Source of the DNA: an uncultured Prevotella sp. | GTDB lineage: Bacteria > Bacteroidota > Bacteroidia > Bacteroidales > Bacteroidaceae | Reading direction: 5' to 3' | NCBI GenBank assembly: GCA_902800365.1 | Contig: CADCEF010000021.1 | Location: forward strand, 1 to 64,000 | DNA: 64,000 bases | Shown here: one piece after another, positions 52,113 through 61,714 of the stretch | How the letters are laid out: every line of letters starts with the position of its first letter | How positions within the stretch are numbered: the first letter of the stretch is position 1 | Notes under the pieces: model-generated | The model's input: the letters and a program-made list of their open reading frames with translations, nothing else | The model's database searches: none | Told to the model about the DNA's origin: nothing | Position numbers and translations under genes: made by a program

Positions 52113-53528
52113 CTATTCCCAGCATTCCAACTCGTCTTCTATCTCAGGTAATTGACTGCGATGGAAGACGGGTTCTTTTATGCCCTGACGCTTCTGCTGG
52201 CGATAATCATCGAGCAGGCGGAAAGCATAACGCCCCAGTAGCACTATGGCAATAAGGTTGCAAGCTGTGAGGAATGCCATGAAGAGGTCGACAATGTTCC
52301 ACACCAGTTCAAAGCTGGCTAGTGCGCCGAACATAACCATTAAGCCTGCCGATGCTATGCGATAGGCAGTCATTACCTTGTTATTCTGTGTAATGAAGCG
52401 GATATTTGCCTCACCATAGTAATAGTTTCCAATGATACTTGAGAATGCAAAAAGGAAGATAGCTACAGCAATGAACATCGGACCGATACTTCCAATTTCA
52501 CTCTGCAAAGCTGACTGTGTCAGCGCAATGCCATTCAGCTCAGGTACCTGATACAGACCACTGATAAGTATAATGAAGGCTGTGCATGAGCAAACCAGCA
52601 AAGTATCGGTAAATACGCCCAATGCTTGTATTAGTCCTTGTTTCACCGGGTGTGTTGTGCTTGCCGTTGCAGCCGCATTTGGAGCACTTCCTTCACCTGC
52701 CTCGTTCGAGAACAGACCGCGCTTTATTCCGTTCATCATTGCTGCACCTATGCTACCGCCGGCTATCTGACTAAAGCCAAAGGCATCGAGTATAATCACT
52801 TTGAATACGTGAGGAATAAGGTGTATGTTCATAATTATTATAACCAAAGCCAGGATGATGTATCCTACAGCCATTATAGGAACTATCACAGAACTTACCT
52901 TGGCAATGCGCTGGATACCGCCAAAGACAATTAACAGAGCCATAGCAGCCAATGCTACGCCAACCCATATTGGCGACCAGCCAAAGGCTTCCTGCATGGC
53001 CCCGCAAATAGTATTTGCCTGAATAGAGTTGTTTGATAATCCGAACTGTAGTGTGATGAGGATGGCAAACAATATCGCCATCCAGCGCTGCTTTAATCCC
53101 TTCTGTATGTAGTATGCAGGACCACCGATAAATGAATCTTTGTGTTTCTGCTTATAAAGCTGTGCCAATGTAGATTCTACAAATGCTGTAGCTGATCCTA
53201 TAAGTGCTATCAGCCACATCCAGAACACAGCTCCTGGTCCGCCGATAACTATTGCTGTTGCTACACCTGCCAGGTTGCCTGTTCCTACCCTGGTGGCCAC
53301 ACTTACGGCAAAGGCTTGGAACGATGAAATGTGGCGTTTTTCTTTTCCTTTTACTTGATCTCCTACACTATCTACTGCCGACTCTGTAAGCAAGCGTAAC
53401 ATCTCGCCCACCATACGGAACTGCACAAACTTTGTGCGCCAAGTAAACCAAAGTCCACAACCCACCAGAGCTACTATAAGTACGTAGCTCCATATTACAT
53501 CGTTTACAGCTGTTATCAGTTCATTCAT
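52113..53528 (-). CDS. AGCS-family sodium:alanine/glycine symporter
   Basis: A 471-residue amino acid symporter with about eleven helices. Family signatures are VATRVGTGNLAGVATAIVIGGPGAVFWMW near the N-terminus and GLFSNEAGEGSAPNAAATASTTHPVKQGL in the middle. It imports alanine or glycine with sodium. TACCTTTG (53541-53534) leaves only five bases to the ATG, so the mRNA may be leaderless. Confidence 0.95.
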   Translation of the reverse strand: MNELITAVNDVIWSYVLIVALVGCGLWFTWRTKFVQFRMVGEMLRLLTESAVDSVGDQVKGKEKRHISSFQAFAVSVATRVGTGNLAGVATAIVIGGPGAVFWMWLIALIGSATAFVESTLAQLYKQKHKDSFIGGPAYYIQKGLKQRWMAILFAILITLQFGLSNNSIQANTICGAMQEAFGWSPIWVGVALAAMALLIVFGGIQRIAKVSSVIVPIMAVGYIILALVIIIMNIHLIPHVFKVIILDAFGFSQIAGGSIGAAMMNGIKRGLFSNEAGEGSAPNAAATASTTHPVKQGLIQALGVFTDTLLVCSCTAFIILISGLYQVPELNGIALTQSALQSEIGSIGPMFIAVAIFLFAFSSIIGNYYYGEANIRFITQNNKVMTAYRIASAGLMVMFGALASFELVWNIVDLFMAFLTACNLIAIVLLGRYAFRLLDDYRQQKRQGIKEPVFHRSQLPEIEDELECWE

Positions 53529-53619
53529 GGTGCAAAGGTAGTGCTTTTCTGTTAAACTGCCAAAGTTTCATTCTCTTTTGGTCGCAATTTAAGAATTCTT
53601 TCGTATCTTTGCAGCCGGA

Positions 53620-53976
53620 ATGAGAAGACAACAGAGAAAAAGAGCAATGTCATGGGCATTGTTGTCGATATTTGTATCGATGATGATGCTATGTGGTCTG
53701 CATAGGCACCACGATGTGGTGAACCCAGCGGCAGGCTGCATTGACTGCGCCCAGCATGTTCATCACTCCGGACACTTCACTACGGCCGATGATGGTGTAC
53801 ACGATTGCGTGTTATGTCAGTTTATCAGTCTTAGTTATACGCTGGCTGAGATACTGATAGTTTCAGCGCCTGTTGGTCTGCTCATAATGACTTGGTGCAA
53901 CGACTTTGGTTTTATTATCCAAAGTGCTAACCGCCAAGACTCTACTCGTGCACCTCCATTCGTTCTGATTTCATAA
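53620..53976 (+). CDS. His/Cys-rich small membrane protein beside a metal-type receptor
   Basis: A 118-residue protein with a membrane helix near 11-27, then a periplasmic segment rich in metal-binding residues (HRHHDVV, CIDCAQHVHHSGHF, DDGVHDCVLC), and a second helix near 70-88. Family not recognised. It lies 43 bases upstream of a ZnuD-like receptor gene on the same strand. Together with the receptor's His-rich parts this suggests a role in zinc or copper handling, though no metal-regulator binding site was identified. TATCTTTG at 53604-53611 is a likely promoter. Confidence 0.75.
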   Translation: MRRQQRKRAMSWALLSIFVSMMMLCGLHRHHDVVNPAAGCIDCAQHVHHSGHFTTADDGVHDCVLCQFISLSYTLAEILIVSAPVGLLIMTWCNDFGFIIQSANRQDSTRAPPFVLIS

Positions 53977-54019
53977 ATAGCAGATTTTAGTATTATTATT
54001 TTAAAGAACAGAAAACAGA

Positions 54020-56185
54020 ATGAAGAAGATATATATCATCCTGCCATTGCTGGGCTTTACGCTCTTGGCATCGGCACAGGACAAGGATAACCATCAGCAT
54101 CAGAATGATTCTACTGATGTATTTTATAAGCACCTTAAACTTAACGATTTGATTGTTACCGGTGTTACTGGCGATACGAAACTGAAGCACGCCACAGCAC
54201 CTGTTAGTATTGTAACCCCGCAGATCTTGCATTCAACGGCATCCACTAATATTATAGATGCCATCGCTAAACAGCCGGGAGTAAGTCAGATTACAACCGG
54301 TAGTGGCATTTCCAAGCCTATTATCCGTGGATTGGGATACAACCGTGTTGTGGTTATGAGCGAAGGAGTAAGGCAAGAAGGACAGCAGTGGGGCGATGAG
54401 CACGGCGTTGAGGTAGACGGAAACTCGGTGAATTCGGTAGAAATACTAAAGGGCCCGGCCTCACTTATGTATGGCTCTGATGCTATGGCTGGAGTAGTTA
54501 TACTCCACTCAGAACCAACATTTGCTGAGGGAGATATGAAAGCAAACATAGGAACTGAATATCAGACCAACAACGGACTCTTTGCTTATAATCTTGCTTT
54601 TGCTGGTAATAAGAACGGATTTGTGTGGAATGCCCGATACAGCGATAAAATGGCCCACGCCTATAAGAATAAGTACGATGGCTATGTTCCAGGCTCACAG
54701 TTCCGCGAACGTGCTGGCAGACTGATGCTTGGACTTAACAAGCAGTGGGGACATTCACGTCTCACATGGACGGCCTATCACCTCACTCCGAGCATAATCG
54801 AGGGCGAACGAGATGAAGAAACAGGCGATTTAATCGCAAATTATTCGCCCATTAAGTCATATAGTAAAGCACTCCCGTTCCAGCAGGTAAAGCACTATAA
54901 GTTGGTGTGGGACAACTCGCTTAATCTTTCTTCTGGTTACCTTAAGACCATTATTGGCTATCAGCAGAACCAGCGACAGGAATTTGAAGAAAGTGCCGAT
55001 GAATTCGAACTTTATTTCAAGATGCATACCCTTACCTACGATGTCCGTTACATCACCAACGAGTGGAACGGCTGGAAACTATCAACAGGTGTTGGCGGTA
55101 TGTATCAGAACTCGCTCAATAAGGGCGAGGAGTATCTTATTCCCGATTACAAACTGTTTGATTTCGGCATTTACGCCACAGTTTCAAAAAGCTTAGGCGA
55201 TAAATGGACTCTTAACGGCGGCGTTCGCTATGACTATCGACGACTTCACGGCTATGGACTGATAGAAGACGGTGAGGTGCGTTTCAACGATTTTTGTCGC
55301 CATTTCAACGGTCTTACCGGTAGTGTAGGTGCGGTGTATAACATCAACGATCAGTGGAACCTTCGCCTTAATGTAGCTCGCGGTTTCCGCACACCAAATA
55401 TGAGCGAACTTGCCTCAAATGGTGTTCACGAGGGCTCTATCCGTTATGAGTTGGGCAGTGAGCAGCTAAAGGCCGAATACAGCCTTCAGGCCGATTTGGG
55501 CATCGACTTTACATCGCCATACGTTTCTGCACAGCTTGCTCTGTTTGCAAATCGTATTGATAACTACATCTTCACCCACCGCCTGCCTTTGGTTATTGAG
55601 GATGGTTATCTTACCTATGCCTATACGCAGGGCGATGCTCGTCTTTTAGGTTTCGAGGCTGGCATCGACTTCCATCCTATCCACTCTGTTCACTTCGGCA
55701 ATACGTTCTCGTATGTCGATGCTCAGCTTATGAATCAGCCCGATGACACAAAGTATCTGCCATTTACTCCAGCCCCTCGATGGACATCGGAGTTGAAATG
55801 GGAGTTGATTCACCACTCACATACTACTGTTGGCCGTCATCAGCATCATGATGTTCCTGCCCGCCGACTCAGACTCAACAATCTTTTCGTGTCGGCTGGC
55901 ATTGAATGCTATCTTAAGCAGAGTCACATCTATCGTGCCGATGAAACCGAGACAGAGACACCAAGCTACACTCTGTTGAACCTTCAGGCTGGTACCGATA
56001 TCCAGATTGGCAGCAAGAAGTTGGCCGAGTTCTATATCATCGCTGACAATCTGCTTGACAAAGCCTATCAGAACCACCTTAGTCGATTGAAATATGCCGA
56101 TTTCAACGCGATAACCGGTCGCCAGGGAGTGTTCAATATGGGTAGGAATATTACGATGAAATTGATAGTTCCTATAGATTTATAA
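54020..56185 (+). CDS. TonB-dependent receptor, ZnuD-like
   Basis: A 721-residue outer-membrane receptor. The signal peptide (MKKIYIILPLLGFTLLASAQ) is followed by a histidine-containing linker (DKDNHQHQND). The plug has LNDLIVTGVTGDT, KPIIRGLGYNRVVVMSEGVRQEGQQWGDEHG and VEILKGPASLMYGSDAMAGVV, the EGVRQEGQQWGDEHG region being typical of the ZnuD zinc receptors. A His-rich loop HHSHTTVGRHQHHD lies in the barrel near residue 600. Zinc, or possibly copper, is the probable ligand. No Zur box was identified. Confidence 0.88.
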   Translation: MKKIYIILPLLGFTLLASAQDKDNHQHQNDSTDVFYKHLKLNDLIVTGVTGDTKLKHATAPVSIVTPQILHSTASTNIIDAIAKQPGVSQITTGSGISKPIIRGLGYNRVVVMSEGVRQEGQQWGDEHGVEVDGNSVNSVEILKGPASLMYGSDAMAGVVILHSEPTFAEGDMKANIGTEYQTNNGLFAYNLAFAGNKNGFVWNARYSDKMAHAYKNKYDGYVPGSQFRERAGRLMLGLNKQWGHSRLTWTAYHLTPSIIEGERDEETGDLIANYSPIKSYSKALPFQQVKHYKLVWDNSLNLSSGYLKTIIGYQQNQRQEFEESADEFELYFKMHTLTYDVRYITNEWNGWKLSTGVGGMYQNSLNKGEEYLIPDYKLFDFGIYATVSKSLGDKWTLNGGVRYDYRRLHGYGLIEDGEVRFNDFCRHFNGLTGSVGAVYNINDQWNLRLNVARGFRTPNMSELASNGVHEGSIRYELGSEQLKAEYSLQADLGIDFTSPYVSAQLALFANRIDNYIFTHRLPLVIEDGYLTYAYTQGDARLLGFEAGIDFHPIHSVHFGNTFSYVDAQLMNQPDDTKYLPFTPAPRWTSELKWELIHHSHTTVGRHQHHDVPARRLRLNNLFVSAGIECYLKQSHIYRADETETETPSYTLLNLQAGTDIQIGSKKLAEFYIIADNLLDKAYQNHLSRLKYADFNAITGRQGVFNMGRNITMKLIVPIDL

Positions 56186-56197
56186 ATACAACAACTT

Positions 56198-57349
56198 ATG
56201 GATATAGCAATCTACACACTCACATCCGAGCTGCACGATGAGAATGCAGTAAGCGCAGTTACCCAAGAGTTTTTGGGCAGTCTTGGCATCAGTTATACCT
56301 TTAAGGGTAGCGACTATGCCGACTATGGTAGTCATACTCTGTCGGTCATTTATGTCCGTACAGGCGGTACTGAGGGTATATTCAAGCGCCTGTTACCTCA
56401 ACTCCGCCAGCAGACTCAGGCTCCGTTCTATCTGCTCACATCAGGTAAGAGTAACTCGCTGGCAGCATCAATGGAAATCCTTTCATACCTGCAGCAGAAC
56501 TACATGCAGGGTGAGATTATCCATGGCAGTACGGATTATATCGCCCGTCGATTGGCCACACTAACCAAGGTCAGCGAGGCTAAGAATAAGCTCTTCGGAA
56601 CACGATACGGCATCATCGGCCAACCATCCGACTGGCTTATCTCAAGCGCTGCCGATCCTAAAGCCGTTAAGACAAAGCTTGGCATTGATCTGGTAGAAGT
56701 TCCTATCGAAGAGCTTATAGAGGGTGTTGGAAAGATTGCGGAGGGCGAAATGCCCGATCGTATCTATGAGGCTTTGAAGGTGATTGTAGATAAATACCAG
56801 CTGCAAGGTTTCACACTTAGATGTTTCGATCTGCTTACGGCAGTTCACAATACCGGCTGCCTTGCTCTGGCTCGTCTTAATGCCGAGGGTATAGTGGCAG
56901 GTTGCGAGGGTGATGTGCCTGCAATGCTGTCGATGGCTATTACCAATGCGCTGCTTGGCGTTTCTGGATTTCAGGCCAATCCATCGCAGATAAACCCCGA
57001 AACAGGCGAGATGCTGTTTGCCCACTGCACCATTCCACTTAATATGGTTGAGCGCTACGAACTCGATACACATTTCGAATCGGGCATTGGCGTTGGAATC
57101 AGGGGTTTCATGAAGGAAGGTCCTGTAACCGTCTTCAAGGTGTCGGGCGACCTTAAGCGTTGCTTTATGGCCGAAGGTGAGCTTGTTAGGAATCAGGCAA
57201 AACCTGATTTGTGCCGCACTCAGCAGGTTATCCAACTTGCTGATAGTCGTCAGACAAGCTATTTCCTTACTCAACCCATTGGCAATCACCACATTATCAC
57301 TCCTGGCACTAATCGCAAATTGTTTGAGGACTTTATAGCATCACTTTAA
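56198..57349 (+). CDS. FucI/AraA-like sugar isomerase-fold protein
   Basis: A 383-residue protein that I recognise only weakly. An N-terminal alpha/beta part (MDIAIYTLTSELHDENAV, LSVIYVRTGGTEGIFKRL) and a central part (FTLRCFDLLTAVHNTGCLALARLNAEGIVAGCEGDVPAMLSM) recall the two-domain L-fucose/L-arabinose isomerase fold. The central segment's CEGDVPAM is the best match. It could instead be a non-enzymatic relative. It lies 12 bases after the receptor and 3 bases before the methyltransferase, so all three are probably co-transcribed. Confidence 0.5.
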   Translation: MDIAIYTLTSELHDENAVSAVTQEFLGSLGISYTFKGSDYADYGSHTLSVIYVRTGGTEGIFKRLLPQLRQQTQAPFYLLTSGKSNSLAASMEILSYLQQNYMQGEIIHGSTDYIARRLATLTKVSEAKNKLFGTRYGIIGQPSDWLISSAADPKAVKTKLGIDLVEVPIEELIEGVGKIAEGEMPDRIYEALKVIVDKYQLQGFTLRCFDLLTAVHNTGCLALARLNAEGIVAGCEGDVPAMLSMAITNALLGVSGFQANPSQINPETGEMLFAHCTIPLNMVERYELDTHFESGIGVGIRGFMKEGPVTVFKVSGDLKRCFMAEGELVRNQAKPDLCRTQQVIQLADSRQTSYFLTQPIGNHHIITPGTNRKLFEDFIASL

Positions 57350-57352
57350 GAT

Positions 57353-58540
57353 ATGAACGAGGCTACACTCGAGTTTATCCGTATCCATGCTGACGAAGAC
57401 GTACGCCAGTTAGCCTTCTTAGGGAAGAAGTTCCCTGAGGTTGATATGTCGTATGCCCTTGACCAGGTAGCAGGGCGACAGAAAGCACGCGTAAAAATAC
57501 CATCTTGGGCTGCTACCGATGGCATTGTGTATCCGCCCCATCTCTCTATGGAGCAGTGTTCGAGCGAACAAACTGCCCGCTATAAAGCTCGTATCGCCGG
57601 AGAGGGCGCGATGCTGGTCGACCTTACGGCAGGCTACGGGGTAGACATGGCTTTCATGTCGGCGGGGTTCAAACAGGCCGTTCATGTTGAGATGCAACCG
57701 CAATTATGTGCCATTTCATCGGATAATTATAAGCTTTTAGGCTTAAATCACGTCCAGGTTGTTTGCAGCGATGGGGTAGAGTATCTGCACCAGATGCAGC
57801 ATGCCGACCTGATATTCATCGACCCGGCCCGTAGAGATCAGCATGGAGCCAGAACCTACGGCATCGCCGACTGCACGCCTAATGTGCTGGAAATTATCGA
57901 TGAAATGTTGGAAAAAGCTGATAGGGTGCTGATCAAACTATCGCCCATGCTCGACTGGCAGAAGGCCGTCTCTGATGTAGGATGCGTTAGCGAGGTTCAC
58001 ATCGTGTCTGTAGCCAACGAGTGCAAGGAACTGCTGTTAGAGGTGAAAAATGGAAAAGGTGAAAAGGTGAAGGTTTTTTGCGTCAACAACGACCAAGTGT
58101 TCAGCTATGAAATCGGTGAACCTCACCCTCTCACCTCCTCACCCTCTCACCCTTTCACCCTTTCACCTCTTCACCCTCTCACCTTCCTCTACGAGCCCAA
58201 TGCATCGGTCATGAAGGCAGGATGTTTCCAACTCATAGAACAGCGTTTCGGCGTTACCCAGCCCGATGCCAACAGCCATCTGTTTCTGTCAGAACAGAAA
58301 GTAGAAGGCTTCCCTGGTCGTGGTTTTGTCATCGAGCGTATCAGCACCATGAATAAACGTGAACTTAAAGACGCCCTTGCGGGTATCGACAATGCCAACA
58401 TCGCCACCAGAAACTTCCCTTTGTCAGTAGCCGACCTTAGGAAACGGCTGAAACTGAAAGATGGCGGCGATGTATATATTTTCGCTACAACCGATGCCAA
58501 GAAGGGTCATCTGCTATTTATTTGCCGAAAAATATCTTAA
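57353..58540 (+). CDS. Class I SAM-dependent methyltransferase with THUMP-like C-terminus
   Basis: A 395-residue methyltransferase. Motif I is LVDLTAGYGVDMAFMS (88-103), then HVEMQPQLC, and DPARRD at 157-162 (LIFIDPARRD) is the catalytic-type motif. The C-terminal third resembles the THUMP-like domain of these proteins (FLYEPNASVMKAGCFQLIEQRFG onward). Target unknown, probably RNA. An octamer repeat encodes residues 257-278 (PHPLTSSPSHPFTLSPLHPL), a segment that looks like an insertion between the two domains. Confidence 0.82.
   Translation: MNEATLEFIRIHADEDVRQLAFLGKKFPEVDMSYALDQVAGRQKARVKIPSWAATDGIVYPPHLSMEQCSSEQTARYKARIAGEGAMLVDLTAGYGVDMAFMSAGFKQAVHVEMQPQLCAISSDNYKLLGLNHVQVVCSDGVEYLHQMQHADLIFIDPARRDQHGARTYGIADCTPNVLEIIDEMLEKADRVLIKLSPMLDWQKAVSDVGCVSEVHIVSVANECKELLLEVKNGKGEKVKVFCVNNDQVFSYEIGEPHPLTSSPSHPFTLSPLHPLTFLYEPNASVMKAGCFQLIEQRFGVTQPDANSHLFLSEQKVEGFPGRGFVIERISTMNKRELKDALAGIDNANIATRNFPLSVADLRKRLKLKDGGDVYIFATTDAKKGHLLFICRKIS
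58041..58187 (+). repeat. Octamer repeat and inverted counterpart inside the methyltransferase gene
   Basis: The motif TCACC recurs eight times at exactly 8-bp spacing (58123 to 58183), as units such as CTCTCACC and CTTTCACC. Upstream, its complement GGTGA occurs at 58042, 58058, 58066 and 58115, partly on the same 8-bp grid. The two blocks could form a hairpin. The whole 58041-58187 stretch is 147 bases, exactly 49 codons. One octamer gained or lost would shift the frame; three would not. Confidence 0.7.
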
Positions 58541-58610
58541 TATTTTTTGTTATTTGCCGCTTTTTCTTTATCTTTGCATCGTTTTTAAGCTTAACGAACA
58601 AAGAGAGAAT

Positions 58611-59768
58611 ATGTCAGCAGTAGAAATTAGAAAAGTCACTGACAAGAAGAGTCTTGAGGCTTTTATCGATTTTCATCACGATTTGTATAAGGGTAATCAG
58701 TACGATGCGCCCAACCTTTTCACCGACGATCTTCACACCTTAAGCAAGGATAAGAATGCGGCTTTTGAGTTTTGCGAGGCCGAGTATTTTCTGGCGTATA
58801 AGGATGGCAAGATTGTTGGCCGTATAGCCGCTATCATCAATCACCGTGCCAATGACAAGTGGAACCGTCAGAGTGTCCGCTTCGGATGGGTCGATTTCAT
58901 CGATGATCTGGAGGTTAGTAAAGCCCTGTTTGATGCTGTTGAGCAATGGGGCCGCGAGAAGGGTATGACCGAGATGGTTGGTCCGTTAGGTTTTACCGAT
59001 ATGGATCCTGAAGGCATGCTTATCGAGGGTTTCGACCAGTTGGGCACTATGGCCACCATTTATAACTATCCTTACTACCCCAAGCACATTGAGCAGCTTG
59101 GCGGCTGGGAGAAGGATAACGACTATGTTGAATTCAAGCTTGTTGTACCCGAGAAGGGTCAGATGCCTGAGAAGTTCAAGAAGATAGCCGAGATGGTGAT
59201 GAAGCGTTACAATCTGCATCCAGCTCATCCCAAGCGCAGTCAGGTGTTTGGCAAGGAGCAGATAGGTCGTAAGGTACTAGATGTGGTTAATAAGACCTTT
59301 GGCCATCTTTACGGCTATTCCCAGATGACTGAAGCCCAGATCGACGAGTATCTTAAGATGTACTTCCCGATGCTCGATATGAACCTGGTTTGTTTGATTG
59401 AGGACTGGAATACACCTAACCACGAGATTGTTGGTGTTGGTATTTCTATCACCTCCATGACCCGTGCCCTGCAGAAGTGCCGCCGAGGTCGCCTGTGGCC
59501 ATTCGGATGGTGGCACTGTCTCCGTGCGCTCAAGTTCCATAAGGCCGAAGGTGTCGACTTGATGCTGGTAGGCATCCTGCCAGAGTACCAGCAGAAGGGC
59601 GCTAACGCCTTGTTGTTCTACGATCTCATTCCCCGTTATCAGGCGTATGGTTTCAAGTGGGGCGAGACGAATGTAGAGATGGAGACAAACGAGAAGGTGC
59701 AGAGCCAGTGGCAGTATCTGGAGCACACTCAACATAAACGCAGAAGATGTTTCAAAAAGAATCTATGA
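58611..59768 (+). CDS. GNAT-like acetyltransferase-fold protein
   Basis: A 385-residue protein with two parts that resemble the GNAT fold. The N-terminal half has [21 protein letters not shown] and [20 protein letters not shown], typical of a large uncharacterised family in Bacteroidetes. The C-terminal half has [16 protein letters not shown] and [26 protein letters not shown], with the acetyl-CoA pyrophosphate loop in the second. Substrate unknown. The start at 58611 follows a TATCTTTG promoter element; a longer frame begins inside the previous gene. It overlaps parE by four bases. Confidence 0.8.
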   Translation: MSAVEIRKVTDKKSLEAFIDFHHDLYKGNQYDAPNLFTDDLHTLSKDKNAAFEFCEAEYFLAYKDGKIVGRIAAIINHRANDKWNRQSVRFGWVDFIDDLEVSKALFDAVEQWGREKGMTEMVGPLGFTDMDPEGMLIEGFDQLGTMATIYNYPYYPKHIEQLGGWEKDNDYVEFKLVVPEKGQMPEKFKKIAEMVMKRYNLHPAHPKRSQVFGKEQIGRKVLDVVNKTFGHLYGYSQMTEAQIDEYLKMYFPMLDMNLVCLIEDWNTPNHEIVGVGISITSMTRALQKCRRGRLWPFGWWHCLRALKFHKAEGVDLMLVGILPEYQQKGANALLFYDLIPRYQAYGFKWGETNVEMETNEKVQSQWQYLEHTQHKRRRCFKKNL

Positions 59769-61714
59769 ACGACGATAACAACCTGATTAATCCAGAAACC
59801 GTCAATTACGACGAAGGCAATATTCAAACCTTAACCGGTTTGGAGCATATCCGTCTTCGCCCGGGTATGTATATCGGTAGATTGGGCGATGGCTCATCAG
59901 CCGAAGACGGTATTTACGTGCTGTTAAAAGAAGTGTTTGATAACTCTATCGACGAGTTTAAGATGAAGGCCGGCGATAGAATCGAGGTAAACGTAGAGGA
60001 TAATCTGCGTATATCTGTTCGCGACTATGGTCGAGGCATTCCTCAGGGAAAGCTTATCGAGTCGGTGAGCATACTTAACACCAGTGGTAAGTTCGACTCT
60101 AAGGCCTTTAAGAAGTCTATCGGACTTAACGGTGTGGGTGTTAAGGCCGTCAACGCATTGAGCAGCCGTTTCGAGGTGCACAGCTATCGCGACGGTAAGG
60201 TGCGTAAGGCCGTCTTCGAGTGCGGTAAGCTGATAAGCGATGTCACCGAACCATCGCAGGACGAGAATGGAACCTACATCTATTTCGAGCCCGATGCCAC
60301 CAAGTTTGTGAACTATCAGTTCCACGATGAAATCGTAGAAAATATGCTTCGCAACTACACCTACCTGAATATCGGCCTCACCATCATGTATAATGGTCGC
60401 CGCATTCTTTCACGTCATGGACTTGAAGACTTGCTGAAAGACCGCATGACCAGCGATGCACTCTATCCTATTGTGCATCTCCAGGGCGACGACATCGAGA
60501 TAGCTTTCACCCATGCTAATCAGTATGGCGAGGAGTATTACTCGTTTGTCAACGGTCAGCACACCACTCAGGGTGGTACCCACCAGAGTGCGTTTAAAGA
60601 GCATATTGCCCGTACCATCAAGGAGTTCTACGGCAAATACGAGTACGGCGACATTCGTACAGGTATCGTGGCAGCTATTGCCATCAACGTCGAGGAACCT
60701 ATGTTCGAGAGTCAGACCAAGATTAAACTCGGTTCGCTGACTATGGCCCCCGATGGCGGTGTGAGCATCAATAAATACATCGGCGACTTCATCAAGCAGG
60801 AGGTTGATAACTATCTGCACATTCATCAGGATGTGGCCGAGGTGCTTGAGAATAAGATTAAGGAGAGCGAGCGCGACCGCAAGGCTATGGCTGGTGTAAC
60901 CAAGCTGGCTCGTGAGCGTGCTAAGAAGGCAAACCTGCATAACCGCAAGCTCCGCGACTGCCGTATACATTTCAGCGATGTTAAGAACGACCGCAAGGAA
61001 GAGTCGTGCATCTTCATCACCGAGGGTGACTCTGCCAGTGGAAGCATCACCAAGAGCCGCGATGTAAACACCCAGGCCGTGTTCTCACTCCGTGGTAAAC
61101 CGCTCAACTGCTTCGGACTCACCAAGAAGGTTGTCTACGAGAACGAGGAGTTCAATCTGCTTCAGGCCGCCCTCGATATCGAGGATGGTTTGGACACCCT
61201 CAGATATAACAAGGTTATTGTGGCTACCGATGCCGATGTTGACGGTATGCACATCCGCCTGCTTATCATTACCTTCTTCCTGCAGTTCTTCCCCGAGCTC
61301 ATTAAGAAAGGTCATGTATATGTTCTGCAGACGCCGCTTTTCCGTGTGCGTAACCGTCGCACTAAGATAAAAAACAAGAAGACTATTGCTGAGGCTGATG
61401 CCAAGTCTGACAAGAAGGGCGATTTCATCACCCGTTATTGCTATAGCGACGAAGAGCGCCAGAAGGCCATCGAAGAGCTTGGTCCCGATCCAGAGATTAC
61501 CCGATTCAAAGGTCTTGGAGAGATTTCGCCCGATGAATTCGCTGGTTTTATCGGTCCCGACATCCGTTTGGAACAGGTAACACTGCATAAGACCGACCAA
61601 GTACAGAAGCTTCTTGAGTACTACATGGGTAAGAACACCATGGAGCGCCAGAACTTCATTATCGATAACCTGGTGGTAGAAGAAGACCGCCCCGAAGAAG
61701 ACATCTATGAATAA
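59765..61714 (+). CDS. parE: DNA topoisomerase IV subunit B
   Basis: A 649-residue type IIA topoisomerase ATPase subunit. The GHKL ATPase domain has [12 protein letters not shown] and YGRGIP, and [13 protein letters not shown]. The TOPRIM domain has EGDSASGS and [10 protein letters not shown]. The C-terminal [16 protein letters not shown] completes it. Length is too short for a GyrB with large insertions, and the decatenase assignment is the usual one, but GyrB is not fully excluded. The ATG overlaps the GNAT-like stop (ATGA). No parC gene lies within the window. Confidence 0.9.
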   Translation: MNDDNNLINPETVNYDEGNIQTLTGLEHIRLRPGMYIGRLGDGSSAEDGIYVLLKEVFDNSIDEFKMKAGDRIEVNVEDNLRISVRDYGRGIPQGKLIESVSILNTSGKFDSKAFKKSIGLNGVGVKAVNALSSRFEVHSYRDGKVRKAVFECGKLISDVTEPSQDENGTYIYFEPDATKFVNYQFHDEIVENMLRNYTYLNIGLTIMYNGRRILSRHGLEDLLKDRMTSDALYPIVHLQGDDIEIAFTHANQYGEEYYSFVNGQHTTQGGTHQSAFKEHIARTIKEFYGKYEYGDIRTGIVAAIAINVEEPMFESQTKIKLGSLTMAPDGGVSINKYIGDFIKQEVDNYLHIHQDVAEVLENKIKESERDRKAMAGVTKLARERAKKANLHNRKLRDCRIHFSDVKNDRKEESCIFITEGDSASGSITKSRDVNTQAVFSLRGKPLNCFGLTKKVVYENEEFNLLQAALDIEDGLDTLRYNKVIVATDADVDGMHIRLLIITFFLQFFPELIKKGHVYVLQTPLFRVRNRRTKIKNKKTIAEADAKSDKKGDFITRYCYSDEERQKAIEELGPDPEITRFKGLGEISPDEFAGFIGPDIRLEQVTLHKTDQVQKLLEYYMGKNTMERQNFIIDNLVVEEDRPEEDIYE

